Of a stretch of DNA of 64,000 nt, positions 20,156-29,429 are shown piece by piece. A program made the translations under genes and the position numbers. This DNA comes from Sulfuriroseicoccus oceanibius (GTDB taxonomy: Bacteria > Verrucomicrobiota > Verrucomicrobiia > Verrucomicrobiales > SLCJ01), in contig NZ_CP066776.1 in the NCBI RefSeq assembly GCF_010681825.2, positions 1,302,001-1,366,000 on the forward strand, read 5' to 3'. Position 1 is the first letter of the stretch. Each line of letters opens with the position of its first letter. The notes below the pieces were generated by a model. It saw nothing but the letters and a program-made list of their open reading frames with translations. It was not told the origin of the DNA and ran no database searches.

Positions 20156-21073
20156 GTGATTGAGAAATCCGACAGCCGACGCTCAGGGCGTGACCTGTTT
20201 GAGCAGATCGTCGCCAGCAAGTTATTCGGTGCTTATCGCAAAGCTTTTGAGAGCGCGACAGGTCTCCCGCTACGCATCGTGCGGGTGGGGGATTATTCTG
20301 GTCGTGATGCTTCGGTTGCCGGAGTGGATCGAAATGCGTTCTGTACGATGGTCCGTGAGACGGAATCCGGATGTGCTGAGTGTGTCGAGGTGAACCGGGT
20401 TTTGCAAAACACGGCGATGAGCGGAGCCGCCTCCACGCGCTGTTTCGCCGGGTTGGTGGAGACGATGGTGCCGGTGCATCACGGGGGCGAGGTGATTGCC
20501 TTTTTGCGCACGGGTGAGGTGAGGGATGAGGTGCCAAGTGGTGAAGAAATCGATGAGGTCGTTGAGACCCTGCATGCGGTCGTCGAAGATGATGACCGGG
20601 TGGCAGCAATGGTCGAGGCTCTGAAGGAGGCTCCGACCCAGATGACGAAAGACCGATATGCCGGCGTGGTGTCGTTGTTGGAGGTTTTTTCCGAGCAGCT
20701 TTCCGAGCACTTGAGGGAAGTGGCGATCCGTCGGATGAGCTCCGAGCCGGAGAGTGTGCGGCGAGCGCTGGAGTACATAGAAGAGAATTTGGAGGATCCG
20801 ATTCAGCTGGAGGCCGCTGCGAAAGCTGCCGGGCTGTCGGTGAGTGCATTCAGCCGTGCATTCAAGGCTTCGACGGGGCTGACGCTGATCGAGTACGTGA
20901 ACCGGAAGCGCATCGAATGGGCGCGACGTGAGTTGTTGCGCCGTGATGTCCGGGTGTCGGAGATTGCCTATAAGGTTGGCTTTTCCTCGTTGTCGCAGTT
21001 CAACCGCACCTTCAGTCGGGTGGAGGGCATCTCGCCGACGCAGTATCGCAAAGAGAAGCAGGTGATTTCCTGA
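20156..21073 (+). CDS. AraC-family regulator with PocR sensory domain
   Basis: 305 residues. The N-terminal half (about 10-190) matches a PocR-type ligand/redox sensory domain with spaced cysteines (F-C-T, G-C-A-E-C, R-C-F-A-G-L) and V-P-V-H-H-G-G-E-V-I-A-F-L. The C-terminal 100 residues are a standard AraC double helix-turn-helix, ending with I-A-Y-K-V-G-F-S-S-L-S-Q-F-N-R-T-F. The GTG start is supported by GAGGAG-like sequence about 13 bp upstream and by the lack of a good ATG. No target operon can be named from the adjacent genes. Confidence 0.87.
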   Translation: MIEKSDSRRSGRDLFEQIVASKLFGAYRKAFESATGLPLRIVRVGDYSGRDASVAGVDRNAFCTMVRETESGCAECVEVNRVLQNTAMSGAASTRCFAGLVETMVPVHHGGEVIAFLRTGEVRDEVPSGEEIDEVVETLHAVVEDDDRVAAMVEALKEAPTQMTKDRYAGVVSLLEVFSEQLSEHLREVAIRRMSSEPESVRRALEYIEENLEDPIQLEAAAKAAGLSVSAFSRAFKASTGLTLIEYVNRKRIEWARRELLRRDVRVSEIAYKVGFSSLSQFNRTFSRVEGISPTQYRKEKQVIS

Positions 21074-21097
21074 CGGTTGTTTTCTAATTATGGAAAA

Positions 21098-21133
21098 AGC
21101 CCCATCGACCTTGTGGCCGGTGGGGCTTTTTTT
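21098..21133. terminator. Bidirectional terminator between convergent genes
   Basis: A 10-bp stem (21098-21107 with 21118-21127) flanked by an A run on the left and a T run on the right, lying between the AraC regulator and the sensor kinase gene that converge here. Confidence 0.9.
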
Positions 21134-21152
21134 GATTCGATTTGCCGGCTTG

Positions 21153-24100
21153 TTAATGAGCCGGGTAGCGGTCGAGTAGTTGTTGGATGGCTCCGGAGAG
21201 CTGGGCTTCGTCCAATGGCTTCTCGATGGTGACCGCGATGCCTTCGTCGACCAGTCTGTGCGTCTCCGATGTGAAGCTGCGCGAGCTGGTAAGGATGATG
21301 CGTTGGTTGTCGTGAAGCTTGAGGATCTGAGTGAGTGCAGTGAGACCGTCCATCACTGGCATCCGCAGGTCCATGATGACGAGAAGGTAGCGGTCCGGCC
21401 GCGCTGAGATGAGGTCTACTGCCTGCTGGCCGTCGCTAACGGCATCCACCCGGAGACCGAACTTACGTAGAATGGCAACGCCTTCGGCGCGCTGGACGCT
21501 GTCGCTTTCGGCGTAGAGGACGGTGCCGTTGAGCTGCAATAATGGGCGAACGCGTGCAGTGTGACGCTTGAGGTCGCCCTGGTTGCGGCTTGGGAGTGAG
21601 ATGTTGACGACGGTGCCGTGGTCGATCTCCGACGTGACTTTGATGGATCCTTCGTGGGCTTCGATGGCGGTTTGCACCAGGGTGAGCCCAAGTCCGCGGC
21701 CCTGAGCCTTGGTGGAGAAGAATGGATCGAAGATGTGGTCGAGCGAGCGGCTATCGATTCCGCATCCGGTGTCGGTGATGCGGATGAAGACGCGGGTTTG
21801 GTCGTCTTCAGAGAGTTCGCTGTTTTGCTGGTTTTGCGATGGAGCGACGGCGATCCCGGTTTGGATGCGGATCAGTCCGGTGCTGGTGACCATGGCTTCG
21901 GCGGCGTTCAGCAGCACGTTGTAGATGGCCTGTTTGAGTTGTTCTGCGTCGCCCTCCACGACAGGGAGGCCGCTGGCGAAGTCGGTGACGATTTCGATCT
22001 TGTCGCTGATGCTGTGGCGCAGCTGGGCGATGGCTTCGAGGAGGATGATGTTGATACTGGCCAGGCCGATGTTGCCTTCATTGTGGCCGGAGTAGAGGAG
22101 CATTTCACGGCAAAGGTCCGAGGCTTTGAGGCCGTCGGTTTCGATGGATGCGAGGCAGTCATCGATCGTGGTGTGGGTTTCCGCCTGGGTGCGGGCGAGC
22201 GATGCGTTGCCGAGGATTGCGCTGATCAGTTCGTTGAAGTTGTTGGCTACGCCGCTTGCAAGGATGCCGAGGCTCTCACGCTTCTGGGCGCTGAGGAGTC
22301 GGCGCTCAAGCAGCGACTGCTTGTGGTCCAGCGCTTGTTTGGTGATGGCTGTGCTGAGAACTGCGCCGACAACGCGCAGGGCGTCGATTTGGTCGGACGA
22401 CCACGACTGCTTGGTGGTGTGGTGGTCGAAGCGCAGGAAGCCCCACAGGAGGTCTTGCTTGAACAACGGGATGATCAGAAGTGACTCCACGCCGATGGCT
22501 TGGAGCTTTTCACGGTCCGGTGTGTCGAAATCTGGCAGGGATCCGGAAATCTCCGCGCCCTGGCGCAGCGTGTCGATCCATGCTTGGCAGACGAGTTGTT
22601 GGTTTTCCTTGGTGATCTCCTCGTAGCAAGAGATGTCCACTTCATTTGGCTGTCCTGCAACGTTTTGCCAGACGGTGACCGCTTCGAGGTCTGGTTCGTC
22701 TGCTTCGAGGCGTTGGCGGACGAGGGAGACGCGGTCGATTGTATTACACTCGAGGAGCGCTCCGAGGAGGCTGCGGGCTTCTTGCTCCCACTCCGAACCT
22801 TGCATGAACTCAAGCGACGAGTTGGCGAGGGCTCGCAGAACGACTTCACGTTCCTGAAGCGAGGTCTCTGCTAGGATGCGGCGAGTGACGTCAAAGATGA
22901 ATGATGTCGTGGTGGCTGGGTTGCCTTTTTCGTCGTGGACGATTGTATTTTGCCATTGGGTGGCAACAACCTGACCGTCTTTGGTCTGAGTTTGCCAGAC
23001 GCGGGAGGTTTCCTCGGAGTCGGTGGCCAATGGATTGCCGCTTGGGCAGGTGAGGTGTCCGGCTGCTGTGGCTGGGATGAGGGTCTTGATCGGCATGCCG
23101 AGCGCTTCGTCCCGGGTGTAGCCGAAGATGCGCTCTGCAGCGGGGTTCCACGCGACGACCTTTTGCTGGGTGTCCCACTCGATGATCGCGGTGGCGGTGT
23201 CTTCGAGGAGGGCTGCAATGCGGCGTTGGGCCTGTTTGAGGCGGCTCAGCTGGGTGCGTTGCTCGGTGATGTTGCGTCCGACGGTGAGGACTCGGACGAT
23301 CTGGCCTTCGTCGTTGCGGACTGGAACTTGGAGGATGTCGAGGTGGATCTCCTCGACATTGCCGGCGGCTACCGTGACCGCTTCGAAGCGGTTGCTGGTG
23401 GCGCCTTGGGCGATGGCATTGAAGCCCTCGGCGATCTGCATCAGGATCTGACGTGAGTGGCCGGAAACGGTGCGGGCGATTTCCGCCGGGGTGCGGCCGT
23501 TGAGGTCTGCGCTGAGGACGTTGTGGGTACGTGGGTTGGAGTAGCGGAACTTGCCCTCGCGGTTTTGCAGCATCATCAAGTCCGGCGAGCGCTCGAGGAT
23601 GGAGTTGAGTGTGCGGTTGCGTACCTCAAGCTGGCGTTCCGACTCGGCCAGTTCCTCGGTGCGTTGGGTTACTCGGTTCTCGATGACCGCTGTATGGCGC
23701 GAGAGGATGAACATGACCACCGCCGCGAGGCCGATCGTGGAGAGCGACAGAATGAGGAGGATTCTTGGCAGAGGGCTCTCGTGCTGCTGAATCCATGCGA
23801 GGGTTGGGTTGAAGAGGACGCTCAGGGTGTCGCCTCGGACGTCGAGCAGGTATTGCTGCGAAGGAGTCTCCTCAGGGTCCACCATGGCCGGGGAGCTCTC
23901 GCCTTCGCGGTAGATGGCATTGCGCCACATGATGAGGCGTTGCTGTCCGTCTGCGTTTTTATAGGTGACGCGGACGTCATGGCTGAGGGCGAGCTCGTTT
24001 GGCAGGGTGTCGTTGATCAGGCTGCTGATGCTGATGAACGAGAGAAGGGTGAATTGAGCGGCGTTGTCGCTCTTGGGTGGAGCTGCATACCAAATGAGTT

Positions 24101-24734
24101 GGTTGGTGCCTTCTTGGGACTCACTGAGAGGGAGGGAGTCCAACAGGATGCCACCTGAGAGAGTCTTGGAGGTGTCGATGTCGAGGTTGGGCTCGGTGGA
24201 GGATAGCCAGAGGCTGTCAATTGCGGAGCGCAGCGATCCCTTTGCGGCGATGTCGACGATTTCAAGTGGTGCGTCTGGCGTCGAGCGGGAGGCGAGAACC
24301 AGCGCGGACGATGCGGGGAGTCCTTCAAGGACTCGTGGTGCGTTTAGGCGGAAGGTGGTGCCGGCGGATTCGATCGACTGCTGGTCGCCGATGTTGGCGG
24401 CGAGCATTTCGATGTTTTGTCCGATGTGCTGTTCCTTTTCGCTGAGCGTGCGGCCGATCGAATTGACGTCGCGCGCGACCAGTTCGCGTAATGAGTTGCC
24501 GCTTCCTGCTTTGGTCAGGTGGTTGACGACGATGCCGACGGCGACGGCTACGAGGAGGACGCCGACAATAGCGAGAGAGCGGCTGAGTCCGTGGCCCTGG
24601 GTGCGTCTCTTTTTCTCACTGGGTGGTGAGGTAGGCACTTGGGCAGTCCATTGCGCGGACTTCGCGGAAGAAGGCTTGGGAGATTTGCTCATGCGGGGGA
24701 ATTTGGGGCGCGGAGGGTGTCCGCGCCCTGTCAT
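21153..24734 (-). CDS. Hybrid sensor histidine kinase-response regulator lacking the phospho-acceptor His
   Basis: 1193 residues. Order: basic N-terminus, transmembrane helix at 54-72, periplasmic sensor region to about 322, second helix 324-345, PAS (about 376-490), PAS (about 505-620), GAF (about 625-800), dimerisation helices (about 815-890), HATPase with N box, D-T-G-C-G-I-D and G-R-G-L-G-L (about 915-1045), and a receiver domain with intact D in M-D-L-R-M-P. The H box reads L-A-S-G-V-A-N-N-F-N-E-L: the histidine normally found in A-H-D-F-N is Asn831. ATP binding and receiver look functional. An internal ATG at 24692 is an alternative start. Confidence 0.88.
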   Translation of the reverse strand: MTGRGHPPRPKFPRMSKSPKPSSAKSAQWTAQVPTSPPSEKKRRTQGHGLSRSLAIVGVLLVAVAVGIVVNHLTKAGSGNSLRELVARDVNSIGRTLSEKEQHIGQNIEMLAANIGDQQSIESAGTTFRLNAPRVLEGLPASSALVLASRSTPDAPLEIVDIAAKGSLRSAIDSLWLSSTEPNLDIDTSKTLSGGILLDSLPLSESQEGTNQLIWYAAPPKSDNAAQFTLLSFISISSLINDTLPNELALSHDVRVTYKNADGQQRLIMWRNAIYREGESSPAMVDPEETPSQQYLLDVRGDTLSVLFNPTLAWIQQHESPLPRILLILSLSTIGLAAVVMFILSRHTAVIENRVTQRTEELAESERQLEVRNRTLNSILERSPDLMMLQNREGKFRYSNPRTHNVLSADLNGRTPAEIARTVSGHSRQILMQIAEGFNAIAQGATSNRFEAVTVAAGNVEEIHLDILQVPVRNDEGQIVRVLTVGRNITEQRTQLSRLKQAQRRIAALLEDTATAIIEWDTQQKVVAWNPAAERIFGYTRDEALGMPIKTLIPATAAGHLTCPSGNPLATDSEETSRVWQTQTKDGQVVATQWQNTIVHDEKGNPATTTSFIFDVTRRILAETSLQEREVVLRALANSSLEFMQGSEWEQEARSLLGALLECNTIDRVSLVRQRLEADEPDLEAVTVWQNVAGQPNEVDISCYEEITKENQQLVCQAWIDTLRQGAEISGSLPDFDTPDREKLQAIGVESLLIIPLFKQDLLWGFLRFDHHTTKQSWSSDQIDALRVVGAVLSTAITKQALDHKQSLLERRLLSAQKRESLGILASGVANNFNELISAILGNASLARTQAETHTTIDDCLASIETDGLKASDLCREMLLYSGHNEGNIGLASINIILLEAIAQLRHSISDKIEIVTDFASGLPVVEGDAEQLKQAIYNVLLNAAEAMVTSTGLIRIQTGIAVAPSQNQQNSELSEDDQTRVFIRITDTGCGIDSRSLDHIFDPFFSTKAQGRGLGLTLVQTAIEAHEGSIKVTSEIDHGTVVNISLPSRNQGDLKRHTARVRPLLQLNGTVLYAESDSVQRAEGVAILRKFGLRVDAVSDGQQAVDLISARPDRYLLVIMDLRMPVMDGLTALTQILKLHDNQRIILTSSRSFTSETHRLVDEGIAVTIEKPLDEAQLSGAIQQLLDRYPAH

Positions 24735-25091
24735 GCGTGGGAGAGGATCCTAAGCTTGTGCAATAGAGCCCGCGGTGAGTAAAGGTGAATCGGCGGTGGC
24801 GTAGGTCATTTTTCAAACCTGCGAAGCTCGATTTCGGTGATGATGATGGTCTTTGAAAAAGGTCAGCGGTAACTTTATTGGGGATTTTTTCAAAAAGGGA
24901 GATTGGCAGTTGACGTAGGGGTGTGTCAGTTGGCACTGTCTGCGCTCGCCCCCGCGCATCTCAAGGATTCGTTGCCAATTTTGGTTGGTGGAAGTCCGTG
25001 GTTACGAGGGTCAAAAATCTCATCAAATGCGTGCGATTAAGGGTTGCGCCCTCGCTGGATGTTTGCTGAGACTCTCTAGGATTTTTTTTCA
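24735..25091. other. Divergent intergenic region between sensor kinase and Ser/Thr kinase
   Basis: A 357-bp region between two divergently transcribed signalling genes. I see no open frame with coding character, no tRNA and no terminator-type hairpin. It must hold the promoters of both genes, but no confident -35/-10 pair could be assigned. Confidence 0.6.
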
Positions 25092-27314
25092 ATGAGCGAA
25101 CGCTATCAAATTAAGAGCAAGATCGGCCAAGGCGGTATCGGCGCGGTTTACAGGGCACTCGATACGCACTTGCAACGAGAGGTCGCCATTAAGCGCCTCC
25201 TCCCCCCCGATGAAAGTGAGTCTTTCGATGAGGATCCTACCCAGGGGTTGATTCGTGAGGCGACCACGCTTTCCACGTTGCAGCACCCTAACATTGTGTC
25301 CGTTTATGACGTCGGTCAGGATGATGACGGTGCGTTCGTGGTGATGGAGCTAGTGGACGGTGAGACTTTCGAGGAAGTGGTCCAGCGAGGGTTGCTGACT
25401 CTTGAGGATTTCAACGAATTGGTCGGGCAATCGCTTGAGGCGTTGATTGCTGCACAGGATAAGAACCTGGTGCACCGCGACATCAAGCCGACCAACCTGA
25501 TGGTGAAGTGGCTGCCGAGTGGGCGCTTCCAGTTCAAGTTGCTCGATTTTGGATTGGCAAAGTTCAGTCCGCGTCCGTCCAAGCAGACGATTGGCTTGGG
25601 AGACTCGATCCTCGGCTCGATCCACTTCATGGCTCCAGAGCAGTTTGAGCGTCGTCCATTGGACTGCCGTACCGACTTGTACGCCATCGGTTGTATTTAC
25701 TACTTCGGTTTGACGGGCCGCTATCCATTTGATGGCGAGACCGCAGCTGAGGTGATGGCTGCGCACTTGCAGCACAGCGTGACGCCGTTGGAAGAACACC
25801 GTCCGGACATTCCGCGCCGATTCACCAACTGGGTGATGTGGATGATCAGCCGCGAGGTTGAGGATCGTCCGAAGGATGCAAAGCATGCGCTTGATGTTTT
25901 CTTGAACCCGAATGCGAACATTCCGGGCGCTAGCTCGGGAGCGACAGGGCGTCTGGTGGTGCCGGCCGGGGCGGTTGCGGGAGCAGCAACCCCAGGAACC
26001 GGGGCTGTGAATCCGGGAACCTCCGCTTATGTGAACCCAGCTACAGGGCAGATCGCCACGGCTGGGGGAACCGGGCCAGTTCACCCGGGAACAGGGCAGG
26101 TTTCGACGGCTACAGGTGCCTACGGTGCGGTGGCTCCTGGTGGAGGTCCTCCAAAGTGGACGATTTCAACCGGACCTGTGACCGGAGCTACTCAAACTGT
26201 TGTGGGTGGTGGCAAGCCTGTCGATATGAAGAAGCGCTGGGCGCTGATCGGCGGTTTGTCTTTGCTTGCGTTGGTTGGTGGCGGCTCTCTGTTGGGCATG
26301 TTGCTCGGCGAGAGCGATGAGGAGAAGTTGGCGACTGTTGTTGCACTGATGGAGAGCGACGACCGGACCGGTGGTGACGAGACCGTGAAGCTTTTGCTGC
26401 CTTATCTTAACCCGCCTAAAAAGCTCAAGGTGAGTGATCGCGACGCACTGCTTCAGCGCGTTGAGGATACACTCAAAGAGCTTGAAGGTCCGGGTGTGGA
26501 TACCGCTTTGATGAACGCATTGGACGAGTCGACCTCGACCAAGGTGCGCGAGAGTTTGATGACCGTGTTGGTCAACCGGAAGGTGGAAGACGCCAAGCCG
26601 ATGTTCCTCGAGATCGCGTTGCGCGGTGATGAGGATCCGGCATCCGAATGGGCGACTCAGGCTTATGGCTTCATGACCGACGACGTGGAAGGGACGATCG
26701 ATCTGATCGATTTGCTCGCGACCACAGAGAGTTCGGATGTTCGCCGTGAGGCGGAGAAGCGAGTGCGTCAACTAATGTACGAGTTTTCGCAGGACAAGCG
26801 CTCGAGGTTGGCGACGACCTTGGCTGAAGGTGTGGATCCAATCAACGATCTCAAGAGCCGCCAGGCTTGTGTCCGTTTGCTGGGGATGACCGGCACCGGA
26901 GCCGCTGCAGACAAGCTCAATAGCCTCTTGAAGAGTACAACCGATCAGGAGCTTCATCTTTCCGCGTTGACGGGATTGGGTGAATGGCCTGATGACTCGC
27001 AGGTTGAGGCATTGTTTGAGCTGGCGTCGAATGGGCCGAGCCCGGAAGTGGAGAACGGTGCATTCAAAGCGTACATCATGACGATTGCGCAAGAGCGTGC
27101 TGGACGTGACGATGACCAATGGCGTTCTTGGTGGACCCGGGCGTTCACGCTGAGCGGTTCGGATACCAACCGCAAGATGCTCATGGTGCAGGGTCTCGCA
27201 GGCGTTGGCCGTGAGTGGTCGCTGGACCTTTTGGATCAGATCGGCGCGGACCCTCGCTTCAGCCCGCAAGTGCGGCAGGCGAAGTCCCAAGTGCGCGACG
27301 CGCTCTCGAAGTAA
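25092..27314 (+). CDS. Membrane-anchored Hanks-type Ser/Thr protein kinase with HEAT-like C-terminal region
   Basis: 740 residues. An N-terminal kinase domain (about 1-270) carries the glycine loop I-G-Q-G-G-I-G-A-V-Y, catalytic Lys34, H-R-D-I-K-P-T-N with Asp130, D-F-G at 152-154 and M-A-P-E. A Gly/Ala/Thr/Pro-rich linker with imperfect P-G-T-G repeats follows (about 275-375), then one transmembrane helix (about 384-405). The remaining 330 residues are helical and HEAT-repeat-like, and would lie outside the cytoplasmic membrane. Such kinases sense envelope signals and phosphorylate cytoplasmic targets. It is divergent from the large hybrid kinase, which may indicate joint signalling (inference). 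Confidence 0.9.
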   Translation: MSERYQIKSKIGQGGIGAVYRALDTHLQREVAIKRLLPPDESESFDEDPTQGLIREATTLSTLQHPNIVSVYDVGQDDDGAFVVMELVDGETFEEVVQRGLLTLEDFNELVGQSLEALIAAQDKNLVHRDIKPTNLMVKWLPSGRFQFKLLDFGLAKFSPRPSKQTIGLGDSILGSIHFMAPEQFERRPLDCRTDLYAIGCIYYFGLTGRYPFDGETAAEVMAAHLQHSVTPLEEHRPDIPRRFTNWVMWMISREVEDRPKDAKHALDVFLNPNANIPGASSGATGRLVVPAGAVAGAATPGTGAVNPGTSAYVNPATGQIATAGGTGPVHPGTGQVSTATGAYGAVAPGGGPPKWTISTGPVTGATQTVVGGGKPVDMKKRWALIGGLSLLALVGGGSLLGMLLGESDEEKLATVVALMESDDRTGGDETVKLLLPYLNPPKKLKVSDRDALLQRVEDTLKELEGPGVDTALMNALDESTSTKVRESLMTVLVNRKVEDAKPMFLEIALRGDEDPASEWATQAYGFMTDDVEGTIDLIDLLATTESSDVRREAEKRVRQLMYEFSQDKRSRLATTLAEGVDPINDLKSRQACVRLLGMTGTGAAADKLNSLLKSTTDQELHLSALTGLGEWPDDSQVEALFELASNGPSPEVENGAFKAYIMTIAQERAGRDDDQWRSWWTRAFTLSGSDTNRKMLMVQGLAGVGREWSLDLLDQIGADPRFSPQVRQAKSQVRDALSK

Positions 27315-27322
27315 GTTTATAT

Positions 27323-27365
27323 AAAATGGCCGGCACTGCAGATCGCGGTGCCGGCCATTTTTTGT
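27323..27365 (+). terminator. Terminator of the Ser/Thr kinase gene
   Basis: A 13-bp perfect stem (27323-27335 with 27349-27361) followed by a T run, starting 9 bp after the stop codon. Confidence 0.92.
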
Positions 27366-27390
27366 GTCATCAGGTGGGATGGACACAAAA

Positions 27391-27421
27391 CACCCCGGAG
27401 CCGCAGAACGACGCCGGGGTG
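27391..27421 (-). terminator. Terminator of pfkA
   Basis: An 8-bp GC-rich stem (27391-27398 with 27414-27421) followed on the minus strand by TTTTG, just past the pfkA stop codon. Confidence 0.75.
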
Positions 27422-27439
27422 GATGGTGATTCGGTCTGC

Positions 27440-28399
27440 TTAGTGGCAGAGAGGGTGGATCATCTTGCAGATGTATGGGTTGAGCTCGTAGGTCGAGGAC
27501 AACACATCGTCGATCGGCTTGGTTTTGACGTTCAAGCTGTCGGTGACGGTGACGAACGAGCGCTCGCCGTCGAGCAAGGCTTCCACTGCGGTGTGGGCGA
27601 ACTCGAATGCCATGCGGCGGTCGAGGACGGTAGGTGAGCCACCGCGCTGGATATGGCCGAGGATGGTCAAGCGGGCTTCCATGTTGGTTTTGCGCTCGAG
27701 GGTTTCAGCGATGTTGCGGCCTTCGGCGACGCCTTCGGCAACGACGGCGATCGAGTAGAGGCGGCCCTGAGTGATCTCGTCGTTGAGGCGGCGGGTGATC
27801 TGATCCATGTCGTAATCGACTTCTGGAATGAGGCAGACTTCTGCGCCTGAGGTCAGGGCGCTCATTGCGGCGAGGTAGCCGCAGTTACGTCCCATCGTTT
27901 CGATGACGAATGTGCGGCGGAAAGATGCGGCGGTGTCGCGGATGCCGTCGATGGCTTCACGGATGACGTTGAGAGCGGTGTCGACTCCGAGGCAGTAGTC
28001 GGTGCATGGGATGTCGTTGTCGATGGTGGCAGGGATGCCGGCGACGGCGACGTCTGCTTCGTGCGACATGACGCGGGCTGCGTTGAACGATCCGTCACCA
28101 CCGATGATGACGATTTTGTCGATGCCGCGCTTTTCGAGCTGTTCGTAGGCGATCTTGCGGTACTCCGGATCACGGAAGCGCTGCGAGCGTGACGAGCGGA
28201 GGATGGTGCCGCCGCGGAACAAAATACCGGAAACCGCGTGTTTGTCGGCTTCTACGATCTTTCCGTCCAGCAGGCCGGTGAGGCCGTCGTAAATCAGATA
28301 AGGCTTCTCGCCCTTCTCGATCGAATAGTCGACAAAACGCTTAACGGCTGGGTTCATTCCGGCTGCGTCTCCGCCGGAGGTCATGACTGCGATACTCAT
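27440..28399 (-). CDS. pfkA: 6-phosphofructokinase
   Basis: 319 residues from the ATG at 28399, matching bacterial PfkA in length; the frame is open upstream, but those 82 codons are not conserved. Motifs: M-T-S-G-G-D-A-A-G-M-N at the N-terminus, G-G-D-G-S typical of ATP-dependent enzymes, I-P-A-T-I-D-N-D-I with the catalytic aspartates, and H-I-Q-R-G-G-S-P-T. It phosphorylates fructose 6-phosphate to the 1,6-bisphosphate. It is transcribed away from the sucrose gene cluster, whose substrate is also fructose 6-phosphate. Confidence 0.95.
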   Translation of the reverse strand: MSIAVMTSGGDAAGMNPAVKRFVDYSIEKGEKPYLIYDGLTGLLDGKIVEADKHAVSGILFRGGTILRSSRSQRFRDPEYRKIAYEQLEKRGIDKIVIIGGDGSFNAARVMSHEADVAVAGIPATIDNDIPCTDYCLGVDTALNVIREAIDGIRDTAASFRRTFVIETMGRNCGYLAAMSALTSGAEVCLIPEVDYDMDQITRRLNDEITQGRLYSIAVVAEGVAEGRNIAETLERKTNMEARLTILGHIQRGGSPTVLDRRMAFEFAHTAVEALLDGERSFVTVTDSLNVKTKPIDDVLSSTYELNPYICKMIHPLCH

Positions 28400-28689
28400 C
28401 GTATGGTGTGCGTGAAATTGCGGGGATTCTCTTCCACTGAGAACTACGGTCGGATGCGGGCACCTGCAAGCGGGAATCCGGCGGGTGGCAGCGGCATCAC
28501 TGATAATCTTGGCATTGAGGCTTGAACAAAAAATGCGGGCCGATATCGTTTTTTCTGATCGCGGTAACGGATTCTCTCCGCGGCGACCACCATTGAGATT
28601 TTGGTGAGATTCTGAGACAGGTAGCCAGGCTGGTACCGCGTCCAATCTTGCCGCACGGATCGTTTTATCTAGTGACCGTGCCCTTCAGG

Positions 28690-29424
28690 ATGCTGTTATT
28701 TTCAACCGACATTGACGGAACCGTTTACGATGGCGAGCAGAGCGCTCGGCTCTTTGCTGGTTTCTGGGCGGAATTGAAAAGCGAGCGTGGTGGTTATCTT
28801 GCCTACAACACAGGCAGGGCATTGGATGATACGCTGGGGTTGATCGCATCGACCCCGCTGCCCGAACCGGATTTCATCATCAGCGGGGTGGGGACATCGA
28901 TCTACGATGTGCGGGGTGAGCGCTTGGTGCAAGGCTTCCACGACCATCTCAACGAGGGGTGGGATCCGGAATTGGCGCACCGGGTGGTCGAGCAATCAGT
29001 GAGCGACGGCTTGTCCCGCCAACCAGACGAGTGTCAGAGCCAACACAAGCGGAGCTGGTTCTGGCATGGGGCGTCCGCCAGCGGGTTGTCGGCATTGGAG
29101 CAGGCTTTGGTAGGTGCAGGGTTGGCTACGCAGGTGGTTTATTCTTCGGCGCGGGATTTGGACGTCATTCCAGCTCGGGCGAACAAGGCCAATGCACTGT
29201 TGTTTTTGATGCGGTACTTGAACTCTGCGGTCGCCCGCACGCTGGTGGCGGGGGATTCGGGAAACGATGCCGCAATGCTGGCGCTGGGGGAGGTGGATTC
29301 GATCGTGGTGAGTAATGCGGAGGCTGCCTTGATGGAAAGGCTGCAGGGCCACGAATGTTTTGTTGCCAGCCAACCGTGTGCCAGCGGGGTCATAGAGGGC
29401 TTGAAACACTATCTTTCATCATAA
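28690..29424 (+). CDS. spp: Sucrose-6-phosphate phosphatase (HAD superfamily)
   Basis: About 244 residues from the ATG at 28690 (a TTG lies further upstream at 28648). The HAD motif I is S-T-D-I-D-G-T with both aspartates, motif II is Y-N-T-G-R, and motif IV is A-G-D-S-G-N-D. This is the sucrose-phosphatase-like branch with a cap domain. It removes phosphate from sucrose 6-phosphate. It is the first gene of a four-gene cluster; the next gene begins 5 bp after its stop. All catalytic residues are present, unlike the phosphatase-like tail of the next gene. Confidence 0.88.
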   Translation: MLLFSTDIDGTVYDGEQSARLFAGFWAELKSERGGYLAYNTGRALDDTLGLIASTPLPEPDFIISGVGTSIYDVRGERLVQGFHDHLNEGWDPELAHRVVEQSVSDGLSRQPDECQSQHKRSWFWHGASASGLSALEQALVGAGLATQVVYSSARDLDVIPARANKANALLFLMRYLNSAVARTLVAGDSGNDAAMLALGEVDSIVVSNAEAALMERLQGHECFVASQPCASGVIEGLKHYLSS

Positions 29425-29429
29425 CAATT

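Noticed and set aside
28400-28645. 82-residue N-terminal extension of PfkA
   Set aside because: The conserved enzyme begins at the ATG at 28399 and gives the standard length; the upstream frame is simply open.
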